The notes beneath the pieces are model-generated. The model worked only from the letters and a program-made list of their open reading frames with translations, did no database searches and was not told the origin of the DNA. Positions 23,934 to 33,345 of a DNA stretch of 64,000 nt are shown piece after piece. The position numbers and the translations under genes were made by a program. The DNA comes from Hydrogenophaga sp. (GTDB taxonomy: Bacteria; Pseudomonadota; Gammaproteobacteria; Burkholderiales; Burkholderiaceae_C), in NCBI RefSeq assembly GCF_026125785.1, contig NZ_JAHCKL010000008.1, positions 1 through 64,000 on the forward strand, given 5' to 3'. Each line of letters starts with the position of its first letter. Within the stretch, counting starts at the first letter, position 1.

Positions 23934-25874
23934 TTAGCCGGGCCGTGCCAGTGCCTTGGCGATGCGGTGCCGGCCCACGCTGGCCTTGGGCACCTTGCCG
24001 GGCAGGTGACTGAACCAGGCGCGCACGTCCTCGTCCAGCCCGATACCGTGCATGTAGTTGTAGATCGCCTTGCGCAGACCCACGCCCAGCGCATCGTGGT
24101 CCACCCCCGTGGGGTCGAAGAAGCCCACGTCGTTGCGCGCGAAGGTGGCCGGCGGCTGGGGCAGGAGTTCGATGCCATAGGCGGCCGGGTCCTGCCCCAC
24201 GGGCGAATGCACCGTGCAGGCGAAGCGGTGGAAGAAGCCGCTCTGGATGCAGCCGTTCTCGAACAGCTGGCGCACGTACTCCAGTGCATCCACTGTGTCT
24301 TGCACCGTCTGGGTGGGAAAGCCGTACATGAGGTAGGCGTGCACCAGAATGCCCGCATCGGAAAAGCCCTTGGTCACACGCGCCACCTGTTCCACCGACA
24401 CCCCTTTTTTCATGAGGGCGAGCAGGCGGTCAGAGGCCACTTCGAGCCCGCCGGACATGGCGATGCAGCCGCTGTCGGCCAGCAGTTGGCAGAGGTCGGG
24501 TGTGAAGGTCTTCTCGAACCGGATGTTGCCCCACCAGGAAATCGGCAACTGGCGGCGCAGCAGTTCCTGGGCCAGCGCCTTGAGCGCCTTGGGTGGTGCT
24601 GCCTCGTCCACGAAATGAAAGCCGGTCTGGCCCGTCTCGCCGACGATGGCCTCGATGCGGTCGGCCAGCGTGGCGGCAGAGGCGGTTTCGTAGCGGCCGA
24701 TGTAGTCCAGCCCCACGTCGCAGAAGCTGCATTTTTTCCAGTAGCAGCCGTGCGCCACGGTGAGCTTGTTCCAGCGCCCGTCGCTCCAGAGCCGGTGCAT
24801 GGGGTTGAGCATGTCCAGCAGGCTGAGGTAGCGGTCCAGCGGCAGGCCGTCCCAGGTGGGCGTGCCCACGTCCTCGAAAGGAATGTCGGGCTCGACGAAG
24901 TTGATGTACCTCACCGCCGCGTCCGCGCCTTCGCCTTCTCTCGTGAAAGTGCGCACCAGGCGCTGGCGTGAACGCTGCCGGCCCAGGTACTCCAGCAGGG
25001 CGAGCAGGGGGCGTTCGCCCGCGTCCAGCGTCACGTAGTCGACGAAGTCGAACAGCCGCGGCTCGGCCAGTTCGCGCAGTTCGGTGTTGACGAAGCCGCC
25101 GCCCAGCACGATGGCGATGTGCGGGTTTTGTGCCTTGATGGTCTGTGCGATGCGCAGCGCTGCATACAGCGCGCCGGGGAAGGGCACGGAGAGCAGCACC
25201 ACGTCGGGCCGCTGGCGCGCCAGCGTGGCCAGTGTGAGGGTGTGCAGCAGCTCGTCGATCAGCGTCGGTGGCGCGGCCAGCGCGGCGGCCATGGGGTCGA
25301 AGCTGGGCTGGCTGCTGGCCAGCGATTCGGCGTAGCGCACGAAGGCAAATCGCTCATCCACGGCATCGCGCAGCACGTCGGCCAGGTCATTGAGGTAGAG
25401 CGTGGCCAGATGGCGGGCCTTGTCTTGCACGCCCAGTGCGCCAAAGGCCCACGCCAGCGGGTCGCCATCTTCCTCCCCCAGGGCGGCGTCCACATAGACC
25501 GACAGCGCGTCGAAGCGCGGGCCCTCGGGCAGCAACTCGCGCGCCGCGATGCGGTGCGCCAGCGTCGAGTCGCGCCCTTGCAGGAACGCGATCACCGGGC
25601 CGATGGTGGTGCGGTAGCGCTCGAACTGGTCCAGGAAGGCATGCACGCTGGCCGAGCGCCGGGTCTCCGGCAGCGCCAGCGCGCGCCCCTGCACCGCCTG
25701 CAGTCCCGCGGGCGTGAACACCTGCAACACCAGCGCCAGCGCCAGATCCACCTGCACCGCGTCGACACCGCGCGAACGCAGGAAGCCGGTAAGGTAGGCC
25801 GTCGAGGGGTAGGGCGTGTTGAGCTGCGTCATCGGCGGAATGACGCTGAGCACGCGCAGGCTGGGGGTTTTCAT
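23934..25874 (-). CDS. B12-binding-type radical SAM protein with CX4CX2C cluster motif
   Basis: 646 residues. The N-terminal part (1-300) includes a B12-binding-like Rossmann region (VVLLSVPFPGALYAALRIAQTIKAQNPHIAIVLGG), followed by a radical SAM domain (about 365-600). The cluster cysteines are C377, C382 and C385 in HGCYWKKCSFCD, that is CX4CX2C instead of CX3CX2C. The GGE-like region reads SGGLEVAS, followed by MYGFPTQT. Its reaction is unknown; such enzymes often methylate or rearrange unreactive carbons. The start is the ATG at 25874, where the conserved SVIPPMTQLNTPYPSTAYL begins. No partner biosynthetic genes are adjacent. It converges on the FrnE-type gene. Confidence 0.82.
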   Translation of the reverse strand: MKTPSLRVLSVIPPMTQLNTPYPSTAYLTGFLRSRGVDAVQVDLALALVLQVFTPAGLQAVQGRALALPETRRSASVHAFLDQFERYRTTIGPVIAFLQGRDSTLAHRIAARELLPEGPRFDALSVYVDAALGEEDGDPLAWAFGALGVQDKARHLATLYLNDLADVLRDAVDERFAFVRYAESLASSQPSFDPMAAALAAPPTLIDELLHTLTLATLARQRPDVVLLSVPFPGALYAALRIAQTIKAQNPHIAIVLGGGFVNTELRELAEPRLFDFVDYVTLDAGERPLLALLEYLGRQRSRQRLVRTFTREGEGADAAVRYINFVEPDIPFEDVGTPTWDGLPLDRYLSLLDMLNPMHRLWSDGRWNKLTVAHGCYWKKCSFCDVGLDYIGRYETASAATLADRIEAIVGETGQTGFHFVDEAAPPKALKALAQELLRRQLPISWWGNIRFEKTFTPDLCQLLADSGCIAMSGGLEVASDRLLALMKKGVSVEQVARVTKGFSDAGILVHAYLMYGFPTQTVQDTVDALEYVRQLFENGCIQSGFFHRFACTVHSPVGQDPAAYGIELLPQPPATFARNDVGFFDPTGVDHDALGVGLRKAIYNYMHGIGLDEDVRAWFSHLPGKVPKASVGRHRIAKALARPG

Positions 25875-26011
25875 GGCGGGTCCGTGGAGCTGGGGCGATC
25901 TTACGGGCTGCAGGCCATACGCTCCCAAATGAGGGTGGACGGTGATGCTTGGCCGTTCTAGCATCCCCGCTGGGCCGGATGGCCGGCCGCCTACGGTGTG
26001 GGAGTTTGCTC

Positions 26012-26860
26012 ATGGACAAAGGATGCCTGTTCCGAACAGTGGGCCTCGCGGGTCTGCTGCTGTGTCTGGGGTCTGGCGCCACCGCGCAAGGCCGGCTCGA
26101 GGCCGACGTGCTCAAGCTCTATGGCGGGGTCTATGCGGTGGATTGCGCGCAGCCGCAATCGCCCCGCGTGCGGGTGGGCGCGGATGCCATTCTGGTGGAG
26201 CAGGGCGACCGGCGATTGACGGCGCAGTCCCTGCAAGCCTCGCATTCCTTCTTCGGCCAGTCCGCGCCGCCCGGGTTCTTCGTGGCGCTGATGGGCATGA
26301 TCCAGGGTCGGCACGACATCGTGTTTCTGGTGCAGGGCGATGCCCGTGGCCAGTACCTTGCACTCGATGGCAACCCCACGGTGCTGGCCAACCTGGGCGG
26401 GCTGGCGAAGTCGACGTTCCGCAGTTGCGATGCGGCCATCAACCAGCGGGTGGCAGGCGAGATGAAGGCGGAGCAGCAGGCCCAGGCAGCGGCGAGGGCG
26501 CCGGTGGCCAGTGGTACGGCGAAATGGCCGTCGGAACTGATTCGGGATGCGCGTTTCAAGACGGCCTATGGCCGCACGCTGGGGCCATTGGCTGGCCAGG
26601 CCTGGTTGGCGCGCATGGATGGCCCGGGGGTGGAGCTGTCGCAAGCCCAGGTGGCGGGAGAGCGCTACCAGCTCGCCGCCTTCTGCAAACAGCACGACTG
26701 CGGGGACCACAACGCGGTGTTGCTCTACGATGCGCCGCGCGCCAGGGTGTATGGCCTGGTGCACATGGCCGGGCGTAACCAGTTCATTGGCTCGCCGCCA
26801 CAGCCGGTGGCGGCCGAGTTGAACCGCCTGTGGCGCAGGGAGTGGCGGCAGGGGCGCTAG
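26012..26860 (+). CDS. Secreted protein with C-terminal Ivy-like (lysozyme inhibitor) domain
   Basis: 282 residues. The signal peptide is residues 1-25 (hydrophobic core VGLAGLLLCLG, cleavage after ATA). The N-terminal half (27-155) is a separate domain with two Cys and no recognised family. The C-terminal half (about 170-280) resembles inhibitor of vertebrate lysozyme: FCKQHDCGDHNAVLLYDA matches the Ivy C-K-x-H-D-C loop that plugs the lysozyme active site. Probably periplasmic protection of peptidoglycan or a look-alike. The ATG at 26012 has GGGAG upstream. An in-frame start 21 codons earlier lacks a signal peptide at its end. Confidence 0.7.
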   Translation: MDKGCLFRTVGLAGLLLCLGSGATAQGRLEADVLKLYGGVYAVDCAQPQSPRVRVGADAILVEQGDRRLTAQSLQASHSFFGQSAPPGFFVALMGMIQGRHDIVFLVQGDARGQYLALDGNPTVLANLGGLAKSTFRSCDAAINQRVAGEMKAEQQAQAAARAPVASGTAKWPSELIRDARFKTAYGRTLGPLAGQAWLARMDGPGVELSQAQVAGERYQLAAFCKQHDCGDHNAVLLYDAPRARVYGLVHMAGRNQFIGSPPQPVAAELNRLWRREWRQGR

Positions 26861-26883
26861 ATAGAGTGCTGAGTGCGCGGAGG

Positions 26884-27031
26884 GCTTCGACAGGCTCAGC
26901 CCGAACGGGCGTGGTTTCGTCCGAACTGGCATGTTCCTTCCGAACAGGAGACGTTCCATCCGACGGGAGTGGCGGGGCCAGGCGCGGTGAGGAGCATATG
27001 TGCTCCGTTCGCCCTGAGCTTGTCGAAGGGC
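26884..27031. repeat. Inverted pair of REP-like cores with decayed ~20-bp units
   Basis: A forward core (26884-26907) and a reverse core (27005-27031, CCGTTCGCCCTGAGCTTGTCGAAGGG) enclose about 100 bp. In it CCGAAC-type motifs recur every 19-20 bp (26901, 26921, 26940, 26960). It lies between the convergent ends of the Ivy-like gene and sdaA, and a cruciform or long hairpin here could terminate both. Confidence 0.75.
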
Positions 27032-27083
27032 TTGCACAGACAGATCGCGCGAGGGCTGAAGGGCCTTTGCCGTGCCGGGGGTT

Positions 27084-28472
27084 TCAGCACTCGACGATGT
27101 TGACCGCCAGCCCGCCGCGCGAGGTTTCCTTGTACTGCGTCTTCATGTCCGCGCCGGTTTCCCGCATGGTCTTGATGACCTTGTCCAGGCTGACGTGGTG
27201 CACGCCGTCGCCACGCAGGGCCATGCGCGCGGCGTTGATGGCCTTGACCGAAGCGATGGCGTTGCGCTCTATGCAGGGAATCTGCACCAGCCCACCCACC
27301 GGATCGCAGGTGAGGCCCAGGTGGTGTTCCATGCCAATCTCGGCCGCGTTCTCCACCTGTGCGGGTGTGCCGCCCAGCACGGCGCAGAGCGCGCCGGCGG
27401 CCATGGAGCAGGCCACGCCCACCTCGCCCTGGCAGCCGACCTCGGCACCGCTGATGCTGGCGTTTTCCTTGTAGAGAATGCCGATCGCCGCAGCGGTGAG
27501 CAGGAAGTCGACCACGCCCTGGTCGGTGGCGCCTGGCACGAAGCGGCGGTAGTAGTGCAGCACCGCGGGCACGATGCCGGCCGCGCCGTTGGTGGGTGCG
27601 GTCACGACCCGACCGCCAGCGGCGTTCTCCTCGTTCACCGCCAGCGCGTACAGGTTGACCCAGTCCAGAACCTGCAGCGGGTCCTTCAGCGCTGCTTCGG
27701 GGTGGCTGGTGAGGTCGTGCCAGAGCTGGTGGGCGCGGCGGCGCACCTTGAAGCCACCTGGCAGCAAGCCCTCGGTGGCACAGCCGCGGCGTACGCAGGC
27801 CTGCATCACTTCCCAGATGCGCAGCAGGCCGGCATCCACCTCGGCATCGGTGCGCCAATGGCGTTCGTTGACGCGCATCACGCCCGCCACCGAGAGGCCG
27901 TGCGCCGCGCACTGCCGCAGCAACTCGTCGGCACTGCGAAAGGGCAGCGGCAGCACGGTGGCATCGGGGGCGATCACCTTGTGCCGCGAACCGTCTGAGG
28001 CCGCTTCCTCGCTGACCACGAAGCCACCGCCCACCGAATAGAACGTGCGCTCGGCCAACGGTGTGCCCTGCTCGTCCCAGGCGGTGAAGCGCATACCGTT
28101 GGCGTGAAAGGGCAGAGGTCTGCGGTAGAACAGCAGATCGTCGGCTTCGTTCCAGCCCACGCCGTGCTGGCCCATCAGCGGCAGGCGCCGTTCGCTGCGG
28201 ACTTGCTGGACGAGTGGCTCGACGCCGTCGACGTCCACCGTCTCGGGTTCGTGGCCGCACAGGCCGAGAATGACTGCCTTGTTGCTGCCGTGGCCCTTGC
28301 CGGTGGCTCCCAGAGAGCCGTGGAGCGCGCACTGCACCCGCGCCGCCGAGGCCAGAAGGCCGGCCGACTGCAGTCCGGCGGCGAACATGCGGGCGGCGCG
28401 CATCGGGCCCACGGTGTGCGAGCTGCTGGGGCCGATGCCGATCTTGAACAGATCGAAGGTGGAGACGGCCAT
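27084..28472 (-). CDS. sdaA: L-serine ammonia-lyase (iron-sulfur type, single chain)
   Basis: 462 residues. It deaminates L-serine to pyruvate with a [4Fe-4S] cluster. The beta-domain-like N-terminal part starts [22 protein letters not shown], and the alpha-like catalytic part (about 170-460) has [17 protein letters not shown] and the cysteines [14 protein letters not shown] and IPCIERN. Last gene of the riboswitch-led glycine operon, 16 bp after gcvP, so glycine cleavage and serine breakdown are co-expressed. Cluster-dependent activity is sensitive to oxygen in relatives. Confidence 0.95.
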   Translation of the reverse strand: MAVSTFDLFKIGIGPSSSHTVGPMRAARMFAAGLQSAGLLASAARVQCALHGSLGATGKGHGSNKAVILGLCGHEPETVDVDGVEPLVQQVRSERRLPLMGQHGVGWNEADDLLFYRRPLPFHANGMRFTAWDEQGTPLAERTFYSVGGGFVVSEEAASDGSRHKVIAPDATVLPLPFRSADELLRQCAAHGLSVAGVMRVNERHWRTDAEVDAGLLRIWEVMQACVRRGCATEGLLPGGFKVRRRAHQLWHDLTSHPEAALKDPLQVLDWVNLYALAVNEENAAGGRVVTAPTNGAAGIVPAVLHYYRRFVPGATDQGVVDFLLTAAAIGILYKENASISGAEVGCQGEVGVACSMAAGALCAVLGGTPAQVENAAEIGMEHHLGLTCDPVGGLVQIPCIERNAIASVKAINAARMALRGDGVHHVSLDKVIKTMRETGADMKTQYKETSRGGLAVNIVEC

Positions 28473-28488
28473 GCGGTGCCCCGTCGGT

Positions 28489-31389
28489 TCAGGTCAGCTC
28501 TGTCAGGGGCACGCAGCTACAGAAGAGGTTGCGGTCGCCATAGACGTTGTCCACGCGGCCCACGGGCGGCCAGTACTTGGCATGCGCACGGGTGGAGGCG
28601 CTGGCCGCGCCGGTCTCGCGTGAATAGGGGCGATTCCAGTCCCCCTTGAGAAGGCTTTCCGCGGTGTGCGGCGCGTTCTTCAGCGGGTTGTCGTCCTGCG
28701 GCCAGGCGCCTTGCTCCACCTGCCGGATTTCCTCGCGGATGGCGATCATGGCGTCAATGAAGCGGTCGATCTCTTCCAGCGTCTCGCTCTCGGTCGGCTC
28801 CACCATCAGGGTGTTGGCCACCGGGAAGGACAGCGTGGGGGCGTGGAAACCATAGTCCATCAGGCGCTTGGCCACGTCCTCGGCCATCACGCCGCTCGTG
28901 TCCTTGAAGTGCCGCAGGTCCAGGATGCACTCGTGCGCCACATGGCCATTGGCGCTGGCGTAGAGCGTCGGGTAGTGCGGTGCGAGCCGCTTGCTGATGT
29001 AGTTCGCCGCGAGGATGGCGGCCTCGGTGGCGTGCTGGAGACCGTCGGCACCCATCATGCGGATGTACATCCAGCTGATGGGCAGCACCGCCGCGTTGCC
29101 CAGGGGAGCCGCCGAGATGGCGCCCACACCATGGACCGGGATGCCGCCGGTCGCATGCCCAGGCAGGAAGGGCACGAGGTCCTCCACCACGCAGACCGGG
29201 CCCACGCCCGGGCCGCCGCCGCCGTGGGGAATGCAGAAAGTCTTGTGCAGGTTGAGGTGGCTCACGTCGCCGCCGAACTCGCCCGGCGCGGCCACGCCCA
29301 CCAGGGCGTTCATGTTGGCACCGTCCACGTAGACCCGCCCGCCGTGCCGGTGCACCAGCGCGCAGAGTTCCTTGACCGTGGTTTCGAACACGCCGTGCGT
29401 GCTGGGGTAGGTGATCATCACCGCCGCCAGGTTGGCGCTGTGCTGCTCGCACTTGGCCTGAAGGTCGGCCATGTCCACATTGCCGTTCTCGTCGCATTTG
29501 GTCACGACCACCTGCATGCCGACCATCTGGGCAGAGGCGGGGTTGGTGCCGTGGGCGCTGCTGGGAATCAGGCAGATGTTGCGGTGCGCCTCTCCGCGCG
29601 ATGCATGCCAGGCCTGGATGACCAGCAGGCCGGCGTACTCCCCTTGCGAACCGGCGTTGGGCTGCAGGCTGATGCCGGCGTAGCCCGTGGCCTGGCAGAG
29701 CCAGGCGCGCAACTGCTCGTCCAGCAGGCGGTAGCCCTCGCGCTGGTCGGCGGGGGCGAAGGGGTGCATGTTGGCGAACTCCGGCCAGGTGATGGGGATC
29801 ATCTCGCTGGTGGCGTTGAGCTTCATGGTGCACGAGCCCAGCGGGATCATGCTGCGGTCCAGCGCGAGGTCCTTGTCGGAGAGCGCGCGGATGTAGCGCA
29901 GCATGCCGGTCTCGCTGTGGTGGCTGTTGAACACCGGGTGCGTGAGAAAGGCGCTGGTGCGCCGCAGCCCTTCGGGGATGCGCGGCTCGATGCCTTTCTC
30001 GAACGAGGCGAAGCCGGGCGCGCGGACCCCTTCGCGGGCAAACACCGACCACAGCTTCTCGATGTCCTCGCGCACGGTGGTTTCGTCCAGCGAGATGCTG
30101 ACGTACTGTCCCCAGGACAGGCGCAGGTTCATGCCCGCGGCAAGGGCCCTGGCTACTGCGGCCTGCGCATCGGCGGCACTGGCTGCCCTGATCGTCACGG
30201 TGTCGAAGGCGCTGTCGCTGGTGAGCTGGCAACCCAGTTGCTCCAGGCCCTGGGCCAGGATGGCGGCGTAGGACGCGACCCGTTGCGCAATGCGCTTGAG
30301 GCCCTGCGGTCCGTGGTACACCGCGTACATGCTGGCCACCACGGCCGGCAGCACCTGCGCGGTGCAGATGTTGGAGGTGGCCTTTTCGCGGCGGATGTGC
30401 TGTTCGCGCGTCTGCAGTGCCAGCCGGTAGGCAGGTCGCCCGTGCACGTCCACGCTGACGCCCACCAGGCGGCCGGGCAGCGAGCGCTTGAATTCGTCGC
30501 GGCAGGCCATGTAGGCCGCGTGCGGGCCGCCCGCGCCCATAGGCATGCCAAAGCGCTGTGTGGTGCCCACCACGATGTCGGCCCCCCACTCCCCGGGCGG
30601 CGTGATGAGCGTGAGCGCCAGCAGGTCCGCCGCGGCGATGAAGGCCGCGCCCTTGGCCTGCACCCTTTTCACGTCGGCGGCGAGGTCGTCGATCCGGCCG
30701 CTGGTGCTGGGGTACTGCGCCATCACGGCGAAGTAGTCGTCACCGGCGAGCGCGGCGTCCCACTCGGGTGCCGAGTTGGCCAGCACGACCTGGATGCCCA
30801 GCGGCCGGGCACGCGTCTGCACCACCTCGATCGTCTGCGGGTGGCAGTCTCCGCCCAGCACGATGGTGTTGCCCTTGGCCTTCACCGAACGCCGGGCCAG
30901 GGTCATGGCCTCCGCGGCGGCGGTGGCCTCGTCGAGCATGGAGGCGTTGGCAATGGGCATGCCGGTGAGGTCGCAGACCATGGTCTGGAAATTCACCAGT
31001 GCCTCCATGCGGCCCTGGGAAATCTCGGCCTGGTAGGGCGTGTAGGCGGTGTACCAGGCCGGATTCTCCAGGATGTTGCGCAGGATCACGCCCGGCGTGT
31101 GCGTGCCGTAGTAGCCCTGGCCGATGAAGCTGCGCAGCACGCGGTTCTTGCCGGCCAGTGCCTTGAGTTCGGCCAGCGCCGCGGCTTCGGTGACGGCCGC
31201 CGGCAACTGCATGCCCTGGCTGCGAGCGATGCTGCGCGGCACGATGCCCTCGATCAGCGCGCGGCGCGAGGCCTCGCCGATGACCGAGAGCATGTGGGTT
31301 TCGTCGGCCGGCCCGATGCCGATGTGGCGGGCGACGAACTCGGACGGGTTTTCGAGCTCACCGAGGGGTTTGACGGACGGCATCAGCAT
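28489..31389 (-). CDS. gcvP: Glycine dehydrogenase (decarboxylating), P protein
   Basis: 966 residues, the single-chain form (N-terminal half like GcvPA, C-terminal half like GcvPB). It decarboxylates glycine with PLP and loads the aminomethyl group on lipoyl-GcvH. The PLP Lys is in [16 protein letters not shown]. Other signatures are [34 protein letters not shown] and [10 protein letters not shown]. There are two possible ATGs at the start, two codons apart. It is separated from gcvH by 116 bp that carry an inverted REP pair, an unusual gap inside this operon. Confidence 0.97.
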   Translation of the reverse strand: MLMPSVKPLGELENPSEFVARHIGIGPADETHMLSVIGEASRRALIEGIVPRSIARSQGMQLPAAVTEAAALAELKALAGKNRVLRSFIGQGYYGTHTPGVILRNILENPAWYTAYTPYQAEISQGRMEALVNFQTMVCDLTGMPIANASMLDEATAAAEAMTLARRSVKAKGNTIVLGGDCHPQTIEVVQTRARPLGIQVVLANSAPEWDAALAGDDYFAVMAQYPSTSGRIDDLAADVKRVQAKGAAFIAAADLLALTLITPPGEWGADIVVGTTQRFGMPMGAGGPHAAYMACRDEFKRSLPGRLVGVSVDVHGRPAYRLALQTREQHIRREKATSNICTAQVLPAVVASMYAVYHGPQGLKRIAQRVASYAAILAQGLEQLGCQLTSDSAFDTVTIRAASAADAQAAVARALAAGMNLRLSWGQYVSISLDETTVREDIEKLWSVFAREGVRAPGFASFEKGIEPRIPEGLRRTSAFLTHPVFNSHHSETGMLRYIRALSDKDLALDRSMIPLGSCTMKLNATSEMIPITWPEFANMHPFAPADQREGYRLLDEQLRAWLCQATGYAGISLQPNAGSQGEYAGLLVIQAWHASRGEAHRNICLIPSSAHGTNPASAQMVGMQVVVTKCDENGNVDMADLQAKCEQHSANLAAVMITYPSTHGVFETTVKELCALVHRHGGRVYVDGANMNALVGVAAPGEFGGDVSHLNLHKTFCIPHGGGGPGVGPVCVVEDLVPFLPGHATGGIPVHGVGAISAAPLGNAAVLPISWMYIRMMGADGLQHATEAAILAANYISKRLAPHYPTLYASANGHVAHECILDLRHFKDTSGVMAEDVAKRLMDYGFHAPTLSFPVANTLMVEPTESETLEEIDRFIDAMIAIREEIRQVEQGAWPQDDNPLKNAPHTAESLLKGDWNRPYSRETGAASASTRAHAKYWPPVGRVDNVYGDRNLFCSCVPLTELT

Positions 31390-31423
31390 GGAGGTAGGCC
31401 TTTGACCGTTCGCGGGTTCCGTG

Positions 31424-31503
31424 CGTCCTGAGCTTGTCGAAGGACGAAGGGCCGCGAACGGGGTTATGCGGGAGGGCTTCGACAGGCTCAGCCCGAACGG
31501 GTG
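31424..31503. repeat. Inverted REP-like pair inside the gcv operon
   Basis: A reverse core (about 31424-31451, CCTGAGCTTGTCGAAGGACG) and a forward core (31475-31500, GGCTTCGACAGGCTCAGCCC) face each other between gcvH and gcvP. The transcript could form a stable hairpin at the 3' side of gcvH, which may protect or attenuate the message. Confidence 0.75.
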
Positions 31504-31505
31504 TT

Positions 31506-31877
31506 TCAGGCGTTGGCGGCGAAGGCGTTGTAGGCGGTCTCGTCGAGCAACTTGTCGATCTGGCCGGCGTTGGACAGCCGGACTTTGAAGAACCAGCCAG
31601 CGTCCAGCGGGTCGCTGTTGGCCAGCGAGGGATCGTCACGCAGGGATTCGTTGACCTCGGTGATCTCGCCGTCCACCGGCATGTAGACGTCCGCGGCGGC
31701 CTTGACCGACTCGACCACGCCGGCCACGTCCTTCTGCGCGAAAGTCTTGCCCACTTCGGGCAGATCGACGAACACCACGTCGCCCAGTGCGTCCTGCGCA
31801 TGCACGGTGATGCCCACGGTGGCGATGTCGCCCTCGACGCGGATCCATTCGTGGTCTTCGGTGTACTTGATGGTCAT
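31506..31877 (-). CDS. gcvH: Glycine cleavage system H protein
   Basis: 123 residues, normal length. It carries the lipoyl arm that shuttles the aminomethyl group between GcvP, GcvT and the L protein. The lipoylated Lys is in [15 protein letters not shown] (the usual ESVKAAS context). The start ATG is followed by [16 protein letters not shown], the conserved beginning; a frame ten codons longer has no homology. It lies 41 bp after gcvT. Confidence 0.97.
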   Translation of the reverse strand: MTIKYTEDHEWIRVEGDIATVGITVHAQDALGDVVFVDLPEVGKTFAQKDVAGVVESVKAAADVYMPVDGEITEVNESLRDDPSLANSDPLDAGWFFKVRLSNAGQIDKLLDETAYNAFAANA

Positions 31878-31918
31878 GTGGGCTCCAGTGGTTGAAAGAA
31901 GAAACAAGGGTAGACGGA

Positions 31919-33043
31919 TCAGCCGCGGTGGTAGCGGTTGGGCACGAAAGGCATGGCGGTCACTTCCATGGGAACGGGCTTGCCGCGCACGAGGGCCTGT
32001 ATGCGCGTACCCACGGCCGCATGCTCCGGACGCACATAGCCCATGGCCACGGGCCGGTCGGCGCTGGGGCCGAGCAGGCCGCTGGTGACTTCGCCGATGC
32101 TTTCGCCGTCGGTGTTTTGCAATTCGGTGTGTTCGCGCACGGGCACGCGCTCCAGGGCGACCAGGCCGACGCGCTTGCGCGGCAGCGCGTCGCGGCCATC
32201 GAGCTGGGCCAATATGCGGGCCGCGCCAGGGAAGCCACCAGCGCGTGCCCCACCGGTGCGGCGCACCTTCTGGATGGCCCAGGTCAAAGCGGCCTCCACG
32301 GGCGTTGTCGTGACGTCGATGTCATTGCCGTAGAGGCACAGGCCGGCTTCCAGGCGCAGCGAGTTGCGCGCGCCCAGGCCGATGGGCTTGACTTCCGGTT
32401 GGGCCAGCAGAGCCCGGGCGAGGGCTTCGGCACGGTCACCGGGCACCGAGATCTCGAAGCCATCCTCGCCGGTGTAGCCGCTGCGGGTGATGAAGAGATC
32501 GGCGCCGTTCCAGTCGAACGCGGCGCCGGTCATGAAGACCAGTTTCTCCACGCCCGGCAGGAGGCGCTGCAGCGCGGTCACCGCCTGCGGCCCCTGCAGG
32601 GCGAGCAGGCCCCGGTCGGGCAGCGGAATGACCTGGCAGCGCGAGCCGATGCGGGCCTGCATGTGCGCGATGTCACCGACCTTGCAGGCGCCGTTGACGA
32701 TGACGAAGAGATCGGTACCGCGGTTGACGAACATCAGGTCGTCGATGATGCCGCCCTCGTCGTCGAGCAGCAGGCCGTAGCGCTGCTTGCCGACGGCGAG
32801 ATCGATCACGTCCACCGGCATCAACGACTCGAAGGCGGCGGCGGCTTCGGGGCCGACCAAGCGGAGCTGCCCCATGTGCGACACGTCGAACAGGCCGGCG
32901 GCGGCACGGGTGTGGTGGTGTTCGGCCATCAGGCCGGCCGGGTACTGCACCGGCATGGAATAGCCCGCAAAGGGCACCATGCGGGCGCCGAGTTCGATGT
33001 GCAGCGCGTGCAGTGGGGTCTGGAGAAGATCGGTGTCGGACAC
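31919..33043 (-). CDS. gcvT: Aminomethyltransferase (glycine cleavage T protein)
   Basis: 374 residues from a GTG start ([28 protein letters not shown]). An ATG 17 codons upstream is in frame but gives an unrelated leader, which overlaps the riboswitch expression platform. It transfers the methylene group to tetrahydrofolate, giving methylene-THF and ammonia. Signatures: FDVSHMGQL, the folate-binding [21 protein letters not shown] and [20 protein letters not shown]. First gene of the operon, directly behind the tandem glycine riboswitch. Confidence 0.96.
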   Translation of the reverse strand: MSDTDLLQTPLHALHIELGARMVPFAGYSMPVQYPAGLMAEHHHTRAAAGLFDVSHMGQLRLVGPEAAAAFESLMPVDVIDLAVGKQRYGLLLDDEGGIIDDLMFVNRGTDLFVIVNGACKVGDIAHMQARIGSRCQVIPLPDRGLLALQGPQAVTALQRLLPGVEKLVFMTGAAFDWNGADLFITRSGYTGEDGFEISVPGDRAEALARALLAQPEVKPIGLGARNSLRLEAGLCLYGNDIDVTTTPVEAALTWAIQKVRRTGGARAGGFPGAARILAQLDGRDALPRKRVGLVALERVPVREHTELQNTDGESIGEVTSGLLGPSADRPVAMGYVRPEHAAVGTRIQALVRGKPVPMEVTAMPFVPNRYHRG

Positions 33044-33105
33044 AGGGGACTCGCAGGCAGAAGGGCAGACCCCGGAGGGCGGAACACGGTGCATCCGTGC
33101 GCTGC

Positions 33106-33312
33106 CCCACTGTCCGCTCTACCTGAGAGATTCACACGGGCGATACCGCGCTTGCTCCTTCGGTGGACGGCCTCGGGGACCGCCTCTCTCCAGGGGGGAC
33201 GCGGGCCTCTCGGCCCGCGTTTGCCAGTCCTTTTGCCTGAGCGTTCAGGGCTGCGTGAGCTGCCTCCTGCGCCTTCGGCGGCCTCCGCAAGGGGAGGCGC
33301 TCTCCTGACAGT
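33106..33312 (-). ncRNA. Tandem glycine riboswitch
   Basis: Reading on the minus strand, two similar aptamers follow each other. The first (about 33312-33223) contains GGAGAGCGCC, the CCGAAGGCGCAGGAGG core and CGCTCAGGCAAAAGGAC. The second (about 33193-33106) contains GGAGAGAGGCGG, CACCGAAGGAGCAAGCGC and CTCTCAGGTAGAGCGGACAG. This is the family layout of the cooperative glycine riboswitch, and it stands directly before gcvT, its usual target. The linker holds a nine-pair hairpin with a GAGA loop (33199-33220). It should switch the operon on when glycine is abundant. Confidence 0.93.
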
Positions 33313-33345
33313 TCGAGATTCTAGTGCACGACTTCGGCGTGGGGC

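Noticed and set aside
28666-31431. 921-codon plus-strand frame opposite gcvP
   Set aside because: It is the complement of gcvP with His/Gln/Arg/Val-biased composition and no domain. gcvP itself has full family motifs.
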